Origin: an uncultured Collinsella sp.
GTDB lineage: Bacteria; Actinomycetota; Coriobacteriia; Coriobacteriales; Coriobacteriaceae
Direction: 5' to 3'
Length of the DNA stretch: 24,606 bases
Assembly (NCBI GenBank): GCA_902465105.1
Contig: CABQLM010000024.1
Coordinates: forward strand, 1-24,606
Under the pieces are notes generated by a model. The model did not search any database. It was not told the DNA's origin and saw nothing but the letters and a program-made list of their open reading frames with translations. The translations under genes were made by a program, and so were the position numbers. Of this stretch, positions 7,667 to 14,687 are shown piece after piece. Position 1 is the stretch's first letter, and every line of letters begins with the position of its first letter.

Positions 7667-8488
7667 TTAGTCGTCGAGGTAGATGCGCTGGGGACGATTG
7701 CGACGGAGGGCAAAGATGATGAGCGCCAGGCCCGCAATCACAAGTGGCAGACTCAGCAGCTGGCCCATGGTGATGACGCCGCCCAGCAGATAGCCCAGTT
7801 GGGCATCGGGCACGCGCACAAACTCAACGAGGAAGCGGACAATGCCATAGCCCATCACAAACACGCCCATAAACGTACCCTGGGGTAGTAGCGGCTTTTT
7901 GCGGCTGAGCACCCGCAGGATGCAAAAAAGCACAATCCCCTCCAGGAATGCCTCGTAGAGCTGGGAGGGATGGCGCGGCATATCGCCCGCGGCACCGCCA
8001 AAGATCACGCCCCAGGGCAGATCGGTCGGTTTGCCCCACAGCTCGCCGTTCACAAAGTTGGCGCAACGCCCCAGGCACAGGGCCAGCGGAGCGCCGATGA
8101 CGGCAAGATCGGCCAACGTCCACGCGTCAAGCTTGTAGAAACGGCACACAAGCATGCCACCGATGATGCCGCCCACCAGGCCGCCATGAAAGCTCATGCC
8201 GCCCTCGTTGGTGGCAAAGATCTCGAGCGGATGCGCCCAGTAGTAGCCGTCGCCGTAAAAGATGACGTAGAACAGGCGGGCGCCAATGATAAGGCCAAAG
8301 ACCACGCCGACCACGACGCTCGTCAGGTCGTCGACCGTAATGTCGAAACCCCAACGGCGCTGCGTGCGGTACATGACGAACGCCGTGAGCAGGGCTCCGA
8401 CCACATAGGCCAAGCCGTACCAGTAGATGGTGATGGGACCCGCCGTGATCGCGACGGGGTCAAGCATATGGTAGAGGTCGTTGAGCAT
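7667..8488 (-). CDS. lgt: Prolipoprotein diacylglyceryl transferase
   Basis: A 273-residue integral membrane enzyme that moves diacylglycerol from phosphatidylglycerol to the lipobox cysteine of prelipoproteins, the first step of lipoprotein maturation. Key motifs are visible: IYWYGLAYVVG near the N-terminus, MSFHGGLVGG (the essential His), CLGRCANFVNGELWG (the Lgt signature with Arg, Asn and Glu), HPSQLYE, and YGIVRFLVEFVR near the C-terminus. I start at ATG 8488 (MLNDLYHMLD...) because GGAGG lies 7 nt upstream; the frame stays open for 20 more codons without a better site. A client in this window is the Tat lipoprotein arylsulfotransferase at 14688-16421. Element C follows the stop codon. 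Confidence 0.96.
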   Translation of the reverse strand: MLNDLYHMLDPVAITAGPITIYWYGLAYVVGALLTAFVMYRTQRRWGFDITVDDLTSVVVGVVFGLIIGARLFYVIFYGDGYYWAHPLEIFATNEGGMSFHGGLVGGIIGGMLVCRFYKLDAWTLADLAVIGAPLALCLGRCANFVNGELWGKPTDLPWGVIFGGAAGDMPRHPSQLYEAFLEGIVLFCILRVLSRKKPLLPQGTFMGVFVMGYGIVRFLVEFVRVPDAQLGYLLGGVITMGQLLSLPLVIAGLALIIFALRRNRPQRIYLDD

Positions 8489-8516
8489 GTCGATCCTCCT
8501 GCTCCCTACATACAAA

Positions 8517-8547
8517 TGCGGCCGCGGGCCTTTCGCTCGCAGCCGCA
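8517..8547 (-). terminator. Probable weak terminator after the NifU-like gene
   Basis: Arms tgcggccgcg (8517-8526) and cgcagccgca (8538-8547) pair at 9 of 10 positions around an 11-nt loop. On the minus strand the stem is followed by TTTGTATGT, so the T-tail is weak. It lies 50 nt past the stop at 8598, ahead of lgt. Confidence 0.5.
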
Positions 8548-8597
8548 CATCCGGGCGTAACGTCTATGCGGAGCGCATCGCCCGCAGCCTCCGCTTC

Positions 8598-8876
8598 TTA
8601 GAACGGCGCGTACTCGTCGTACAAATCGTCAGCCTCGCCAGAAGCATTGACCTGCTCGACGCGCGTAACACCGGGCACGTGCTCCTTCAGGATGCGCTCG
8701 ACGCCCATGGAAAGCGTCAGAGCACTCATGGGGCAGCCGGCGCAGGCGCCCTGAAGCTCCAGCTTGACGACGCCTTCGTCATCAACACCCATATACTCCA
8801 TATCGCCGCCATCGGCCTGCAGGTTGGGGCGGATCTCCTCAAGAACCTTCTTAAGCAGCTCTTCGTTAACAGCCAC
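8598..8876 (-). CDS. NifU C-terminal-domain Fe-S cluster scaffold/carrier
   Basis: A 92-residue protein with the whole NifU-like (Nfu) domain: VLEEIRPNLQADGGDMEYMG, then LQGACAGCPMSALTL with the cluster-binding Cys45 and Cys48 in a CxxC, and GVERILKEHVPGV. Nfu proteins carry [4Fe-4S] clusters to client enzymes. In this window the giant dehydratase-type protein at 17954-22759 would be an obvious consumer of such clusters, though the link is inference. Start is GTG 8876 with AAAGGAG 5 nt upstream. The protein is full length for stand-alone Nfu proteins. Confidence 0.93.
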   Translation of the reverse strand: MAVNEELLKKVLEEIRPNLQADGGDMEYMGVDDEGVVKLELQGACAGCPMSALTLSMGVERILKEHVPGVTRVEQVNASGEADDLYDEYAPF

Positions 8877-8898
8877 AGGGGCTCCTTTCTCACAATAA

Positions 8899-8951
8899 CG
8901 CGGGCATGCCCGCGGACAGGGCTATGTTACTACAGCCATGTACCCGCTCAA
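8899..8951 (-). promoter_or_regulatory. Possible promoter and palindrome ahead of the NifU-like gene
   Basis: On the minus strand TTGAGC (plus 8946-8951) and TAACAT (plus 8924-8929) are 16 nt apart and would start transcription near 8917. A perfect 16-bp palindrome, cgcgggcatgcccgcg (8899-8914), lies at the predicted start of the message and before the ribosome-binding site. It could be an operator or a leader hairpin. Confidence 0.4.
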
Positions 8952-8992
8952 GCGCCAGCCATGCGCACGGACACGACCTTCACGAGCAGTCA

Positions 8993-9015
8993 ATTTGGGA
9001 CAGTGCTCTTTTAGC
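8993..9015 (+). repeat. Half element related to the GGGACRGG family, copy E
   Basis: The stretch atttgggacag followed by tgctcttttagc closely matches the outer left arm of element F (10574-10595: atttgggacag, then ggctttttagc). No partner arm is found nearby, so this looks like a solitary arm. It lies 30 bp past the stop codon of the dCMP deaminase gene. Confidence 0.55.
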
Positions 9016-9045
9016 TAGCTCCGCGCCGGATAGCGCCGGCACATC

Positions 9046-9570
9046 CTACTGCCGAGTTTGCTCCCCGGTACCAATATGAACATCAACGATGACCTGGCGG
9101 TAGCTGATGCCACAGGAGTCGAGGATACGGCGGCTGATGCGGCCGTCGTCGGTATCGGCATACTTATTGTCCAGGTAGACGACCTCGCCCACACCGACCT
9201 GCGCCAGGATCTTGGCACAGTCATGGCACGGGAACAGCGTGACGTAGACTGTGGAACCTTCGAGGTCCTTAAGCGAGCCGCGGTAGTTGAGCACGGCGTT
9301 GGCCTCGGCATGGACCACGTAGTTGTGCTTGTCCTGCAACGGGTCGTCGCTCGTGCCCCACGGGAAAAAGTCGTCGTTGAGCGCCGAGGGCGTACCGTTG
9401 TAGCCCACCGAAAGAATGCGGTGGTTGGTGCTGGCGATGCACGCACCCACCTGCGTGTTGGGATCCTTGCTGCGGCGCTGCGCGGCAATGGCCACGCTCA
9501 TAAAGAACTCGTCCCAGCTAATAACGTCGCGGCGCTTGCCCGACGCGGTTTGATGAAGATCGTCCGACAT
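9046..9570 (-). CDS. Deoxycytidylate (dCMP) deaminase family protein
   Basis: A 174-residue zinc-dependent deaminase of the dCMP deaminase / ComE operon protein 2 family, converting dCMP to dUMP for thymidylate synthesis. Zinc and proton-shuttle residues are intact: HAE at 87-89 and PCHDC at 114-118. Nucleotide-pocket stretches such as DPNTQVGACI and VGYNGTP are also present. I start at ATG 9570 (MSDDLHQ...) because a GGAGGTG lies about 7 nt upstream; a longer frame reaches 9654 but has no such site and would cover intergenic repeat G. The C-terminus (VDVHIGTGEQTRQ) is slightly longer than usual. No downstream terminator with a T-tail was found. Confidence 0.93.
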   Translation of the reverse strand: MSDDLHQTASGKRRDVISWDEFFMSVAIAAQRRSKDPNTQVGACIASTNHRILSVGYNGTPSALNDDFFPWGTSDDPLQDKHNYVVHAEANAVLNYRGSLKDLEGSTVYVTLFPCHDCAKILAQVGVGEVVYLDNKYADTDDGRISRRILDSCGISYRQVIVDVHIGTGEQTRQ

Positions 9571-9616
9571 GGCAGACACCTCCGTGATTGTGACAATTTG
9601 ACCCATTGTAGCAGGT

Positions 9617-9660
9617 GGGTGGTGGGACAGATTTCTCAGTAGCGTTTGTCCCATCGACCC
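9617..9660. repeat. Imperfect hairpin with gggaca/tgtccc arms, copy G
   Basis: gggtggtgggacag (9617-9630) pairs with ttgtcccatcgaccc (9646-9660) with one bulge and a few mismatches. It carries the shortened core gggacag in its arms rather than the loop. It lies between the coaX stop codon and the dCMP deaminase start, so it is a looser member of the family. Confidence 0.5.
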
Positions 9661-9668
9661 CTTCGCCT

Positions 9669-10520
9669 TTACGCGCGGCGGGGTTTACGGTTGATGCGGT
9701 ACAGCTCGGCCAGACCCCGCAACGTCAGCGCGTCGTCTACCGTCAGGCTGTGGCCAACCAACGCCGCGAGTGCCTCGGCATCGTCGCCGGTGATGACAAT
9801 GGGCACGCCGCCCTCCCCAGCCGCCTTGGTCGAGCGCATCTCGGCAAGCACCATATCGAGCATGCCGTCGATGCGGGCCACCTCGCCCAAGACCACGCCC
9901 GAGCGCATGGCCTCGCGCGTGTTGCGGCCGATGACATGCGTAGGCGCCGAGGGCTCGACCTGCGGCAGGCGCGCCGCGGCGGCCGAAAGCGAGCGGGCGC
10001 CGAGCGCCAGCCCCGGCGCGATGACGCCGCCCGCAAAAGTGCCGTGTGCATCGATGACCTCGATATTGGTCGTGGTGCCCAGGTCAATGACGATGCACGG
10101 CGAGCCGTAGACGGCACGAGCCGCCACGGCGTCGGCGATGCGGTCGGGACCGATCTCGGCCGGGTCATCGTAGTGCACGGGCATGCCGGTCTTAAGTCCC
10201 GGCCCCACGGTAAGCACGCGCCCCGCGCAGGTGCGGGAAAGCGCTGCCTTCCACGGGCGCTCGAGCGCCGGCACCACGCAGCTCAGCACGGCCGCCGCGG
10301 GAACGAGCGCGCCCGGCATGCCTGCATCGGCTGCCAGTGCGCTCATGACCTGCGCGAGCCTCATGCGCGCCTCGTCAGCCGTAATGCTCGACGGCGTCGT
10401 GATCTCGCACGTCGCAAGCGGGCATTCCTGCGCCGCGGCCGAATCCTCGGCAAACAGGCCAAAGCGAATGAACGTGTTGCCCACGTCGACCGTCAATATA
10501 TATGCGCATCCATTTAGCAT
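9669..10520 (-). CDS. coaX: Type III pantothenate kinase
   Basis: A 283-residue ASKHA-fold kinase that phosphorylates pantothenate, the first step of coenzyme A synthesis. Signature motifs are all visible: the phosphate loop DVGNTFIRFGLF (12-23), GPDRIADAVAA (124-134), DLGTTTNIEVID (146-157) and GGVIAPG (164-170). The start ATG 10520 (MLNGCAYILTVD) has AAAGGAG 8 nt upstream; a longer frame to 10565 lacks a ribosome-binding site and would enter the repeat region. CoA supply fits a genome with CoA-thioester enzymes nearby (16578-17537 and 17954-22759), but the link is general metabolism. It is divergent from the OPT transporter gene. Confidence 0.95.
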   Translation of the reverse strand: MLNGCAYILTVDVGNTFIRFGLFAEDSAAAQECPLATCEITTPSSITADEARMRLAQVMSALAADAGMPGALVPAAAVLSCVVPALERPWKAALSRTCAGRVLTVGPGLKTGMPVHYDDPAEIGPDRIADAVAARAVYGSPCIVIDLGTTTNIEVIDAHGTFAGGVIAPGLALGARSLSAAAARLPQVEPSAPTHVIGRNTREAMRSGVVLGEVARIDGMLDMVLAEMRSTKAAGEGGVPIVITGDDAEALAALVGHSLTVDDALTLRGLAELYRINRKPRRA

Positions 10521-10571
10521 TGTCGGCGCTCCTTTCGTCTGACCAGCAGTATATCCCGTATGCAAATCAGC

Positions 10572-10732
10572 TCATTTGGGACAGGGCTTTTTAGCCACCC
10601 CCGCTTTCCGGATGATTTTTCTGGGACGGGGATTAAATAATCATTCGGTACACAATGATTATTTAATCCCCGTCCCAGAAAAATCATCCTTTGGTCGAGC
10701 TTGGGGCAGTTAAAAAGCGCCGTCCCAAATGA
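10572..10732. repeat. Nested palindromic GGGACRGG element, copy F
   Basis: The outer arms 10572-10593 and 10711-10732 (tcatttgggac... / ...gtcccaaatga) pair at 20 of 22 positions. Inside lies a perfect 36-bp inverted repeat, 10610-10645 with 10654-10689, around an 8-nt spacer cggtacac. Each 36-bp arm contains gggacggg and is itself bounded by atgatt/aatcat, so each could fold alone. Exact cores are at 10578-10585, 10623-10630 and 10669-10676. The element occupies most of the 341-bp gap between the divergent coaX and OPT genes. Of the rest of that gap, 10733-10861 shows only the OPT ribosome-binding site and a possible TATACT -10 box at 10746-10751. Confidence 0.85.
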
Positions 10733-10861
10733 ACTAGCTTGCGGCTATACTGATGCGCGGTCGTGCGCGAGCTCACGCGGCGGCCCTTGGTAACCCGACT
10801 TCCCGTGCCGTATCCGTAGCGGCGCTCCCGGGGGAAGCGGATATACGCAAAGGAGTTCTAT

Positions 10862-12565
10862 ATGAGCAACCCCTCGAACCGCGCCTCGATGCGCGGGCAA
10901 CTTACGCTGCGTGGCGTCATCATCGGCGTCCTTGGCTGCGTGATCATCACGGCAAGCTCGGCCTACACTGCCCTCAAGATGGGCGCACTCCCCTGGCCGA
11001 TCGTCTTCGCTGCCGTCATTTCGCTGTTCTTCCTTAAGCTCATGGGCAACGCCAGCCTCAACGAGGCCAACGTCACCCACACCATTATGTCCGCGGGCGC
11101 CATGGTCGCCGGCGGCCTGGCGTTTACCATCCCGGGCGCTTGGATGCTGGGCTATGCCGACCAGATCAGCTGGCTCGACATGTTTATCGTGGCGCTCGCC
11201 GGCACCATCCTGGGCTTGCTGGCCACGGCGCTTATCCACCGTCACTTTATCGTGGATGCCGCGCTTGAGTTCCCCACCGGCAACGCCGCAGCTCAGACCC
11301 TGCGCGCAACCGAGGCCGGCGGCAAGACCGGCAAGCAGCTCTTCGGCTCCATGGCCCTCGCCGGCATCTACAGCGTGCTGCGCGACGCCCTAGGCGTGGT
11401 GCCCAGTATGCTGTGCACGCTCAACATCCCCGGCGTGACCTTTGGTATCTACAACTCGCCCATGTTGCTGTCCATCGGCTTTTTGGTGGGCTTCGCCCCC
11501 GTCGCTTTCTGGTTTGCCGGCGCCCTGCTGGGCAACTTTGGCATCATCGTGGGCGGCACCGCTGCTGGCCTGTTCGACGTTATGACCGCACAGGGCATCG
11601 TCAAGTCCTTAGGCATGGGCCTTATGATGGGCTTTGGCGTCGCCGTCGTCCTCAAGGACATCCTGCCGCAGGTCGCCGGCATCGTCCGCGGTCTTGCCGC
11701 CGACAGCTCCACGGACACCGACGAACAGTCGCTCATCTCAGGCTCCCTTAAGCTCGACGCCGGCATCATCGGCCTGGGCGCTGCCGCCATCGCCGTGATC
11801 ATCGCCATCGTGCTTGACCTTGGCCCCGTTCCGGCCGTCATCGTCACGCTGTTCACCTTTGTCACCACCATCATGAGCGCGCAGAGCTGCGGCCAGACGG
11901 GCATTGACCCCATGGAGATCTTTGGTCTCATCGTCATGCTCATCGTGGCCGCCTTCGCACAGCTCGCGCAGGTCAAACTGTTCTTTATCGCTGGCATCGT
12001 TGCTGTGGCGTGCGGCCTTGCGGGCGACGTCATGAACGACTTTAAGGCCGGCGCCGTGCTGGGCACCAACCCACGTGCACAGTGGATCGGCCAGGCCATC
12101 GGCGGCATCGTGGGCGCCCTGGTCGCCGCCGCCGTCATGGTCGCGCTCGTCACCGCCTATGGTCCGGACGCCTTTGGCCCCGACAAGAGCTTCGTCGCCG
12201 CGCAGGCAAGCGTCGTCGCCACCATGGTCTCGGGCATCCCGAGCGTGCCGTGGTTCGTTGGCGGCTTTATTGCCGGCATCGTCATGTACTGGCTCGGCAT
12301 CCCGGCCATGATGATCGGCCTGGGCGTGTACCTGCCGTTCTATATGTCGCTCACGGCTTTCTTGGGCTCCTGCGTCAAGCTCGCCTACGACAAGTGGTCC
12401 GCCCACCGCGACGCCACTGCCGGTCTTTCGGATGAGGAGAAGGCCGCCAAGGACGCCGCCTTCCAGGAGCAGGGTCTGGTCGTCGCCAGCGGCCTGCTCG
12501 GCGGCGAGTCTATCGTCGGCGTTATCTTGGCGTTTATCTCCGTCGGCTTGAGCCTGCTGGGGTAA
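10862..12565 (+). CDS. OPT family oligopeptide transporter
   Basis: A 567-residue, very hydrophobic protein with about 14 to 16 membrane segments. It fits the OPT family, proton-coupled importers of small peptides or metal chelates. Typical stretches are LTLRGVIIGVLGCVIITASSAY near the N-terminus, NEANVTHTIMSAGAM, ALEFPTGNAAAQTLRA and FGIYNSPMLLSIGF. A soluble loop at about residues 278-295 (ADSSTDTDEQ) splits two halves, as in family members. The ATG at 10862 has AAAGGAG 7 nt upstream. The C-terminal cytoplasmic stretch SAHRDATAGLSDEEKAAKDA precedes a last helix. It is a single-gene unit with its own terminator; substrate cannot be read from sequence. Confidence 0.92.
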   Translation: MSNPSNRASMRGQLTLRGVIIGVLGCVIITASSAYTALKMGALPWPIVFAAVISLFFLKLMGNASLNEANVTHTIMSAGAMVAGGLAFTIPGAWMLGYADQISWLDMFIVALAGTILGLLATALIHRHFIVDAALEFPTGNAAAQTLRATEAGGKTGKQLFGSMALAGIYSVLRDALGVVPSMLCTLNIPGVTFGIYNSPMLLSIGFLVGFAPVAFWFAGALLGNFGIIVGGTAAGLFDVMTAQGIVKSLGMGLMMGFGVAVVLKDILPQVAGIVRGLAADSSTDTDEQSLISGSLKLDAGIIGLGAAAIAVIIAIVLDLGPVPAVIVTLFTFVTTIMSAQSCGQTGIDPMEIFGLIVMLIVAAFAQLAQVKLFFIAGIVAVACGLAGDVMNDFKAGAVLGTNPRAQWIGQAIGGIVGALVAAAVMVALVTAYGPDAFGPDKSFVAAQASVVATMVSGIPSVPWFVGGFIAGIVMYWLGIPAMMIGLGVYLPFYMSLTAFLGSCVKLAYDKWSAHRDATAGLSDEEKAAKDAAFQEQGLVVASGLLGGESIVGVILAFISVGLSLLG

Positions 12566-12590
12566 GCAGAACAACAACGCGCCAACGCAG

Positions 12591-12628
12591 AGCGCGGGGT
12601 CGGAAACAATCCGGCCCCGCGCTTTTTG
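12591..12628 (+). terminator. Intrinsic terminator of the OPT transporter gene
   Basis: agcgcggggtcgg (12591-12603) pairs with ccggccccgcgct (12611-12623) at 12 of 13 positions around a 7-nt loop, followed by TTTTG. It lies 25 nt past the stop codon. Confidence 0.88.
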
Positions 12629-12704
12629 TCTATTTGATCTTTTTAATCCACACGGCGTTTTTAGTCATGTCGATTGGCCTGGCTTCTAGGTCAACAAGCC
12701 TCGT

Positions 12705-12733
12705 CTGACACCTCGCTCAACGCGGTGTAGAGT
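12705..12733 (+). promoter_or_regulatory. Probable promoter of the DUF389 gene
   Basis: ctgaca (12705-12710, five of six match TTGACA) and tagagt (12728-12733, four of six match TATAAT) are separated by exactly 17 nt. The start would be near 12740, about 40 nt before the ATG at 12781. The stretch cctcgtctg (12699-12707) overlaps the -35 box and is complementary to cagacgagg (12767-12775), which contains the ribosome-binding site. Confidence 0.5.
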
Positions 12734-12780
12734 AAAGACAACAGACGCGAAGAGTGACTCGGAAGCCAGACGAGGTAAGC

Positions 12781-13920
12781 ATGGAACTCGACAAGCAACA
12801 GATCAAGCGACTGCGCGAGCGCCATCATCGGCGTCACGGCATCCGCCCTGCCCACAGCGAGGCCATGGAGAACGCCAGCCGTTTCTTGAAGCAGGCGTTC
12901 AACATTCGCGAGGGGCGCGCGCCCTATCACGTAATCCGTAGGCGCTTTGTAAACGGGGCGCGCCTGACCGGCTCTCACCTGTGCATCCTCATCATCGCGA
13001 TGCTGATTGCGAGTATCGGCCTCGACATCGATTCGGACATCGCCATCGTGGGCGCCATGCTCATCTGTCCGCTCATGGGCTCGGTCCTTGCCATGGCATA
13101 CGGCATTGCCACGCTCGACCGCGAGATTACCGTCGAGGCCGTCGCCGGTCTTGCCCTGCAAATGGCCTTTTGCCTGTTCACATCCACGCTGTACTTTAAG
13201 CTCTCGCCCCTTGGCACCACTACGGCCGCCATCATCGACAACTCGACGCCCACCGTGTGGGACCTTGTTGTCGCGCTCGCGGGCGGCTTTGCAGGCGGGC
13301 TGGGCAACTCGCGCGACCAGGAACCCGCAACGCTCATCGCCGGCGTAGCTGTGGCGACCGCGCTCATGCCACCCCTGTGCGCGGCGGGTTACGGCATCGC
13401 CATTGCGAGCGGGTCGCTGTTCCTCTCGGCCCTCTACGAGTTTGGCATCAACGTGGTCTTTATCGCACTCGCGGCCGAAGCCGTGCTGCTTCTTTTGCGC
13501 GTGCCGCTCAAGCGCGACCTCAACGGCGACGGCATTGTAACGGCCGAGGAAAATGCCGAGGTCGACGAGCTATCACGCAAGGTGCGCCGCCGCATCATCG
13601 TGGGTACGGTGATTTTTGCCATCCCCTGCATCGTCATGACGGCGGGCTCTATCGGCTCGGCGCAGGCAGGCGTGCAGGACGGCTACGGCGTCACCGAGAC
13701 CACGCGCGAACTTGCCGCGGTGCTGCCGGGCTTTAAGGATTACACCGTCGCCGTCGAGACCTCGGCTACCGAAGGTGACGAGGAAGGCATCGTCGAGCGC
13801 GAGATTGTCGCCCATGTGACAACGAGCGAGGCGCTTGGAGCACACGACCGCCGTATCGCCCGCAAGCTCATCGATCTCAACGCGCCCGAACTCGATCGCG
13901 TGGAGTATGACGTGAAGTGA
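12781..13920 (+). CDS. DUF389 membrane protein with an EF-hand-like loop
   Basis: A 379-residue protein. Residues 1-60 are basic and soluble; about six membrane helices follow. The family hallmark is NSRDQEPATLIAGVAVATAL (176-195) leading into MPPLC (196-200). The DUF389 family ('uncharacterised hydrophobic domain') is found in actinobacteria, cyanobacteria and some other phyla and has no settled function. Between the last two helices, residues 246-257 read DLNGDGIVTAEE, an EF-hand calcium-loop pattern with Asp246, Asn248, Asp250, Gly251, Val253 and Glu257. The C-terminal 75 residues are soluble (VAVETSATEGDEEGIVERE). I start at ATG 12781 because GAGGT lies about 5 nt upstream; a GTG nine codons earlier is less likely. 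Confidence 0.85.
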   Translation: MELDKQQIKRLRERHHRRHGIRPAHSEAMENASRFLKQAFNIREGRAPYHVIRRRFVNGARLTGSHLCILIIAMLIASIGLDIDSDIAIVGAMLICPLMGSVLAMAYGIATLDREITVEAVAGLALQMAFCLFTSTLYFKLSPLGTTTAAIIDNSTPTVWDLVVALAGGFAGGLGNSRDQEPATLIAGVAVATALMPPLCAAGYGIAIASGSLFLSALYEFGINVVFIALAAEAVLLLLRVPLKRDLNGDGIVTAEENAEVDELSRKVRRRIIVGTVIFAIPCIVMTAGSIGSAQAGVQDGYGVTETTRELAAVLPGFKDYTVAVETSATEGDEEGIVEREIVAHVTTSEALGAHDRRIARKLIDLNAPELDRVEYDVK

Positions 13921-13991
13921 TGCAGAGCGTGGGATAGATGCGCACACGGGCGCAAGCGGCGATGAAATGCAAACGTGACACGGACACAAGC

Positions 13992-14026
13992 AAAAAACGG
14001 GGCGCAGGCACAACGCCCACGCCCCG
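13992..14026 (-). terminator. Intrinsic terminator of the small membrane protein gene
   Basis: On the minus strand CGGGGCG (plus 14020-14026) pairs with CGCCCCG (plus 13998-14004), with an inner GGC/GCC pairing, and is followed by TTTTTT (plus 13992-13997). It begins 23 nt past the stop codon at 14049. It may also stop the converging DUF389 transcript. Confidence 0.85.
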
Positions 14027-14048
14027 CTCGCTATCTTGTTGCCACGAA

Positions 14049-14498
14049 TCAACTGTCCGCATCGACATCGCCAGACTCCACGATAAACGCAGGTTTGGTG
14101 CTCACCAGATAAAATCGGGTCACATTGCTATCTCTAAATAGATAGAGCTGGCCTTGCTCGCGTCGGCGTGACATATACGCCACGTGGACCGTACCGAATT
14201 CTTCGCCGTTTTCCTTCTTTAATATCAGGATGTTGGGGTCATCCGCACGCTTAAACTGCCCGTCTGTGCAGATTCCGTCTTGGTCGACCAGCTGCCATCG
14301 ACAGTTGTCCTCCTCATGAAAAGCCAGGGTTTCCCGACTCGTCTTGTCGTCCCGATAGTAACCGTCAATGGCAAAACCTTCGGAGGCGCATTCCTGCATG
14401 TAGGACGTTTCTTGGTTTGCGGCAAACAGGCCCGCAGCGCCACAGAGCACTGCCAGGCAGATTACTGCAAGGGCAACCGATATAACGCGGCGACTCAT
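14049..14498 (-). CDS. Small membrane-anchored or secreted protein, unknown function
   Basis: A 149-residue protein I do not recognise. Residues 1-27 form a signal peptide or membrane anchor (MSRR, then a run of hydrophobic residues ending AAGLFAA). The rest is hydrophilic and predicted extracytoplasmic, with three cysteines (in MQECASEG, DNCRWQ, DGICTDG) and many beta-type stretches such as QLYLFRDSNVTRFYLVS. The GFAIDGYYRDDKTSRETLAF and CRWQLVDQDGICTDGQF stretches suggest a small barrel that might fit lipocalin- or DUF-type stress proteins, but I cannot name one. The ribosome-binding site is weak (GGTGAG 6 nt upstream of ATG 14498). A strong terminator follows, which supports this being a real gene. 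It converges on the DUF389 gene. Confidence 0.65.
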   Translation of the reverse strand: MSRRVISVALAVICLAVLCGAAGLFAANQETSYMQECASEGFAIDGYYRDDKTSRETLAFHEEDNCRWQLVDQDGICTDGQFKRADDPNILILKKENGEEFGTVHVAYMSRRREQGQLYLFRDSNVTRFYLVSTKPAFIVESGDVDADS

Positions 14499-14687
14499 GT
14501 CAGCTCACCCGATAGCTGTTCAACGGAGCGCAAAACATACCCGAAACCTCCGATATCAGGAAGAACGTTGCCAGCGGACCAGCGACAACTATATGTCTCC
14601 AACATCAAACCATATGGTCAGCATTCGCGGAGAAGGTATCGGCGAATGGCGCGTTTTCGTACTCAGCTGGTCAAACGCAAACGCGCG

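Noticed and set aside
9571..9654. Longer N-terminus for the dCMP deaminase
   Set aside because: The extra 28 residues would be encoded across repeat G and lack a ribosome-binding site, whereas ATG 9570 has GGAGGTG at good distance.
10733..10861. Riboswitch or T-box ahead of the OPT transporter
   Set aside because: Only about 120 nt are available, and I found no T-box sequence, conserved aptamer core or terminator/antiterminator pair.
11449..12577. Minus-strand open frames opposite the OPT transporter
   Set aside because: The OPT protein is clear on the plus strand with a good ribosome-binding site and terminator; the antisense translations are Ala/Met/Thr- or Asp/His-rich noise.
12699..12775. 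cctcgtctg/cagacgagg pairing that would hide the DUF389 ribosome-binding site
   Set aside because: The left copy overlaps the predicted -35 box and would not be in the message if that promoter is right; 9 bp can occur by chance.
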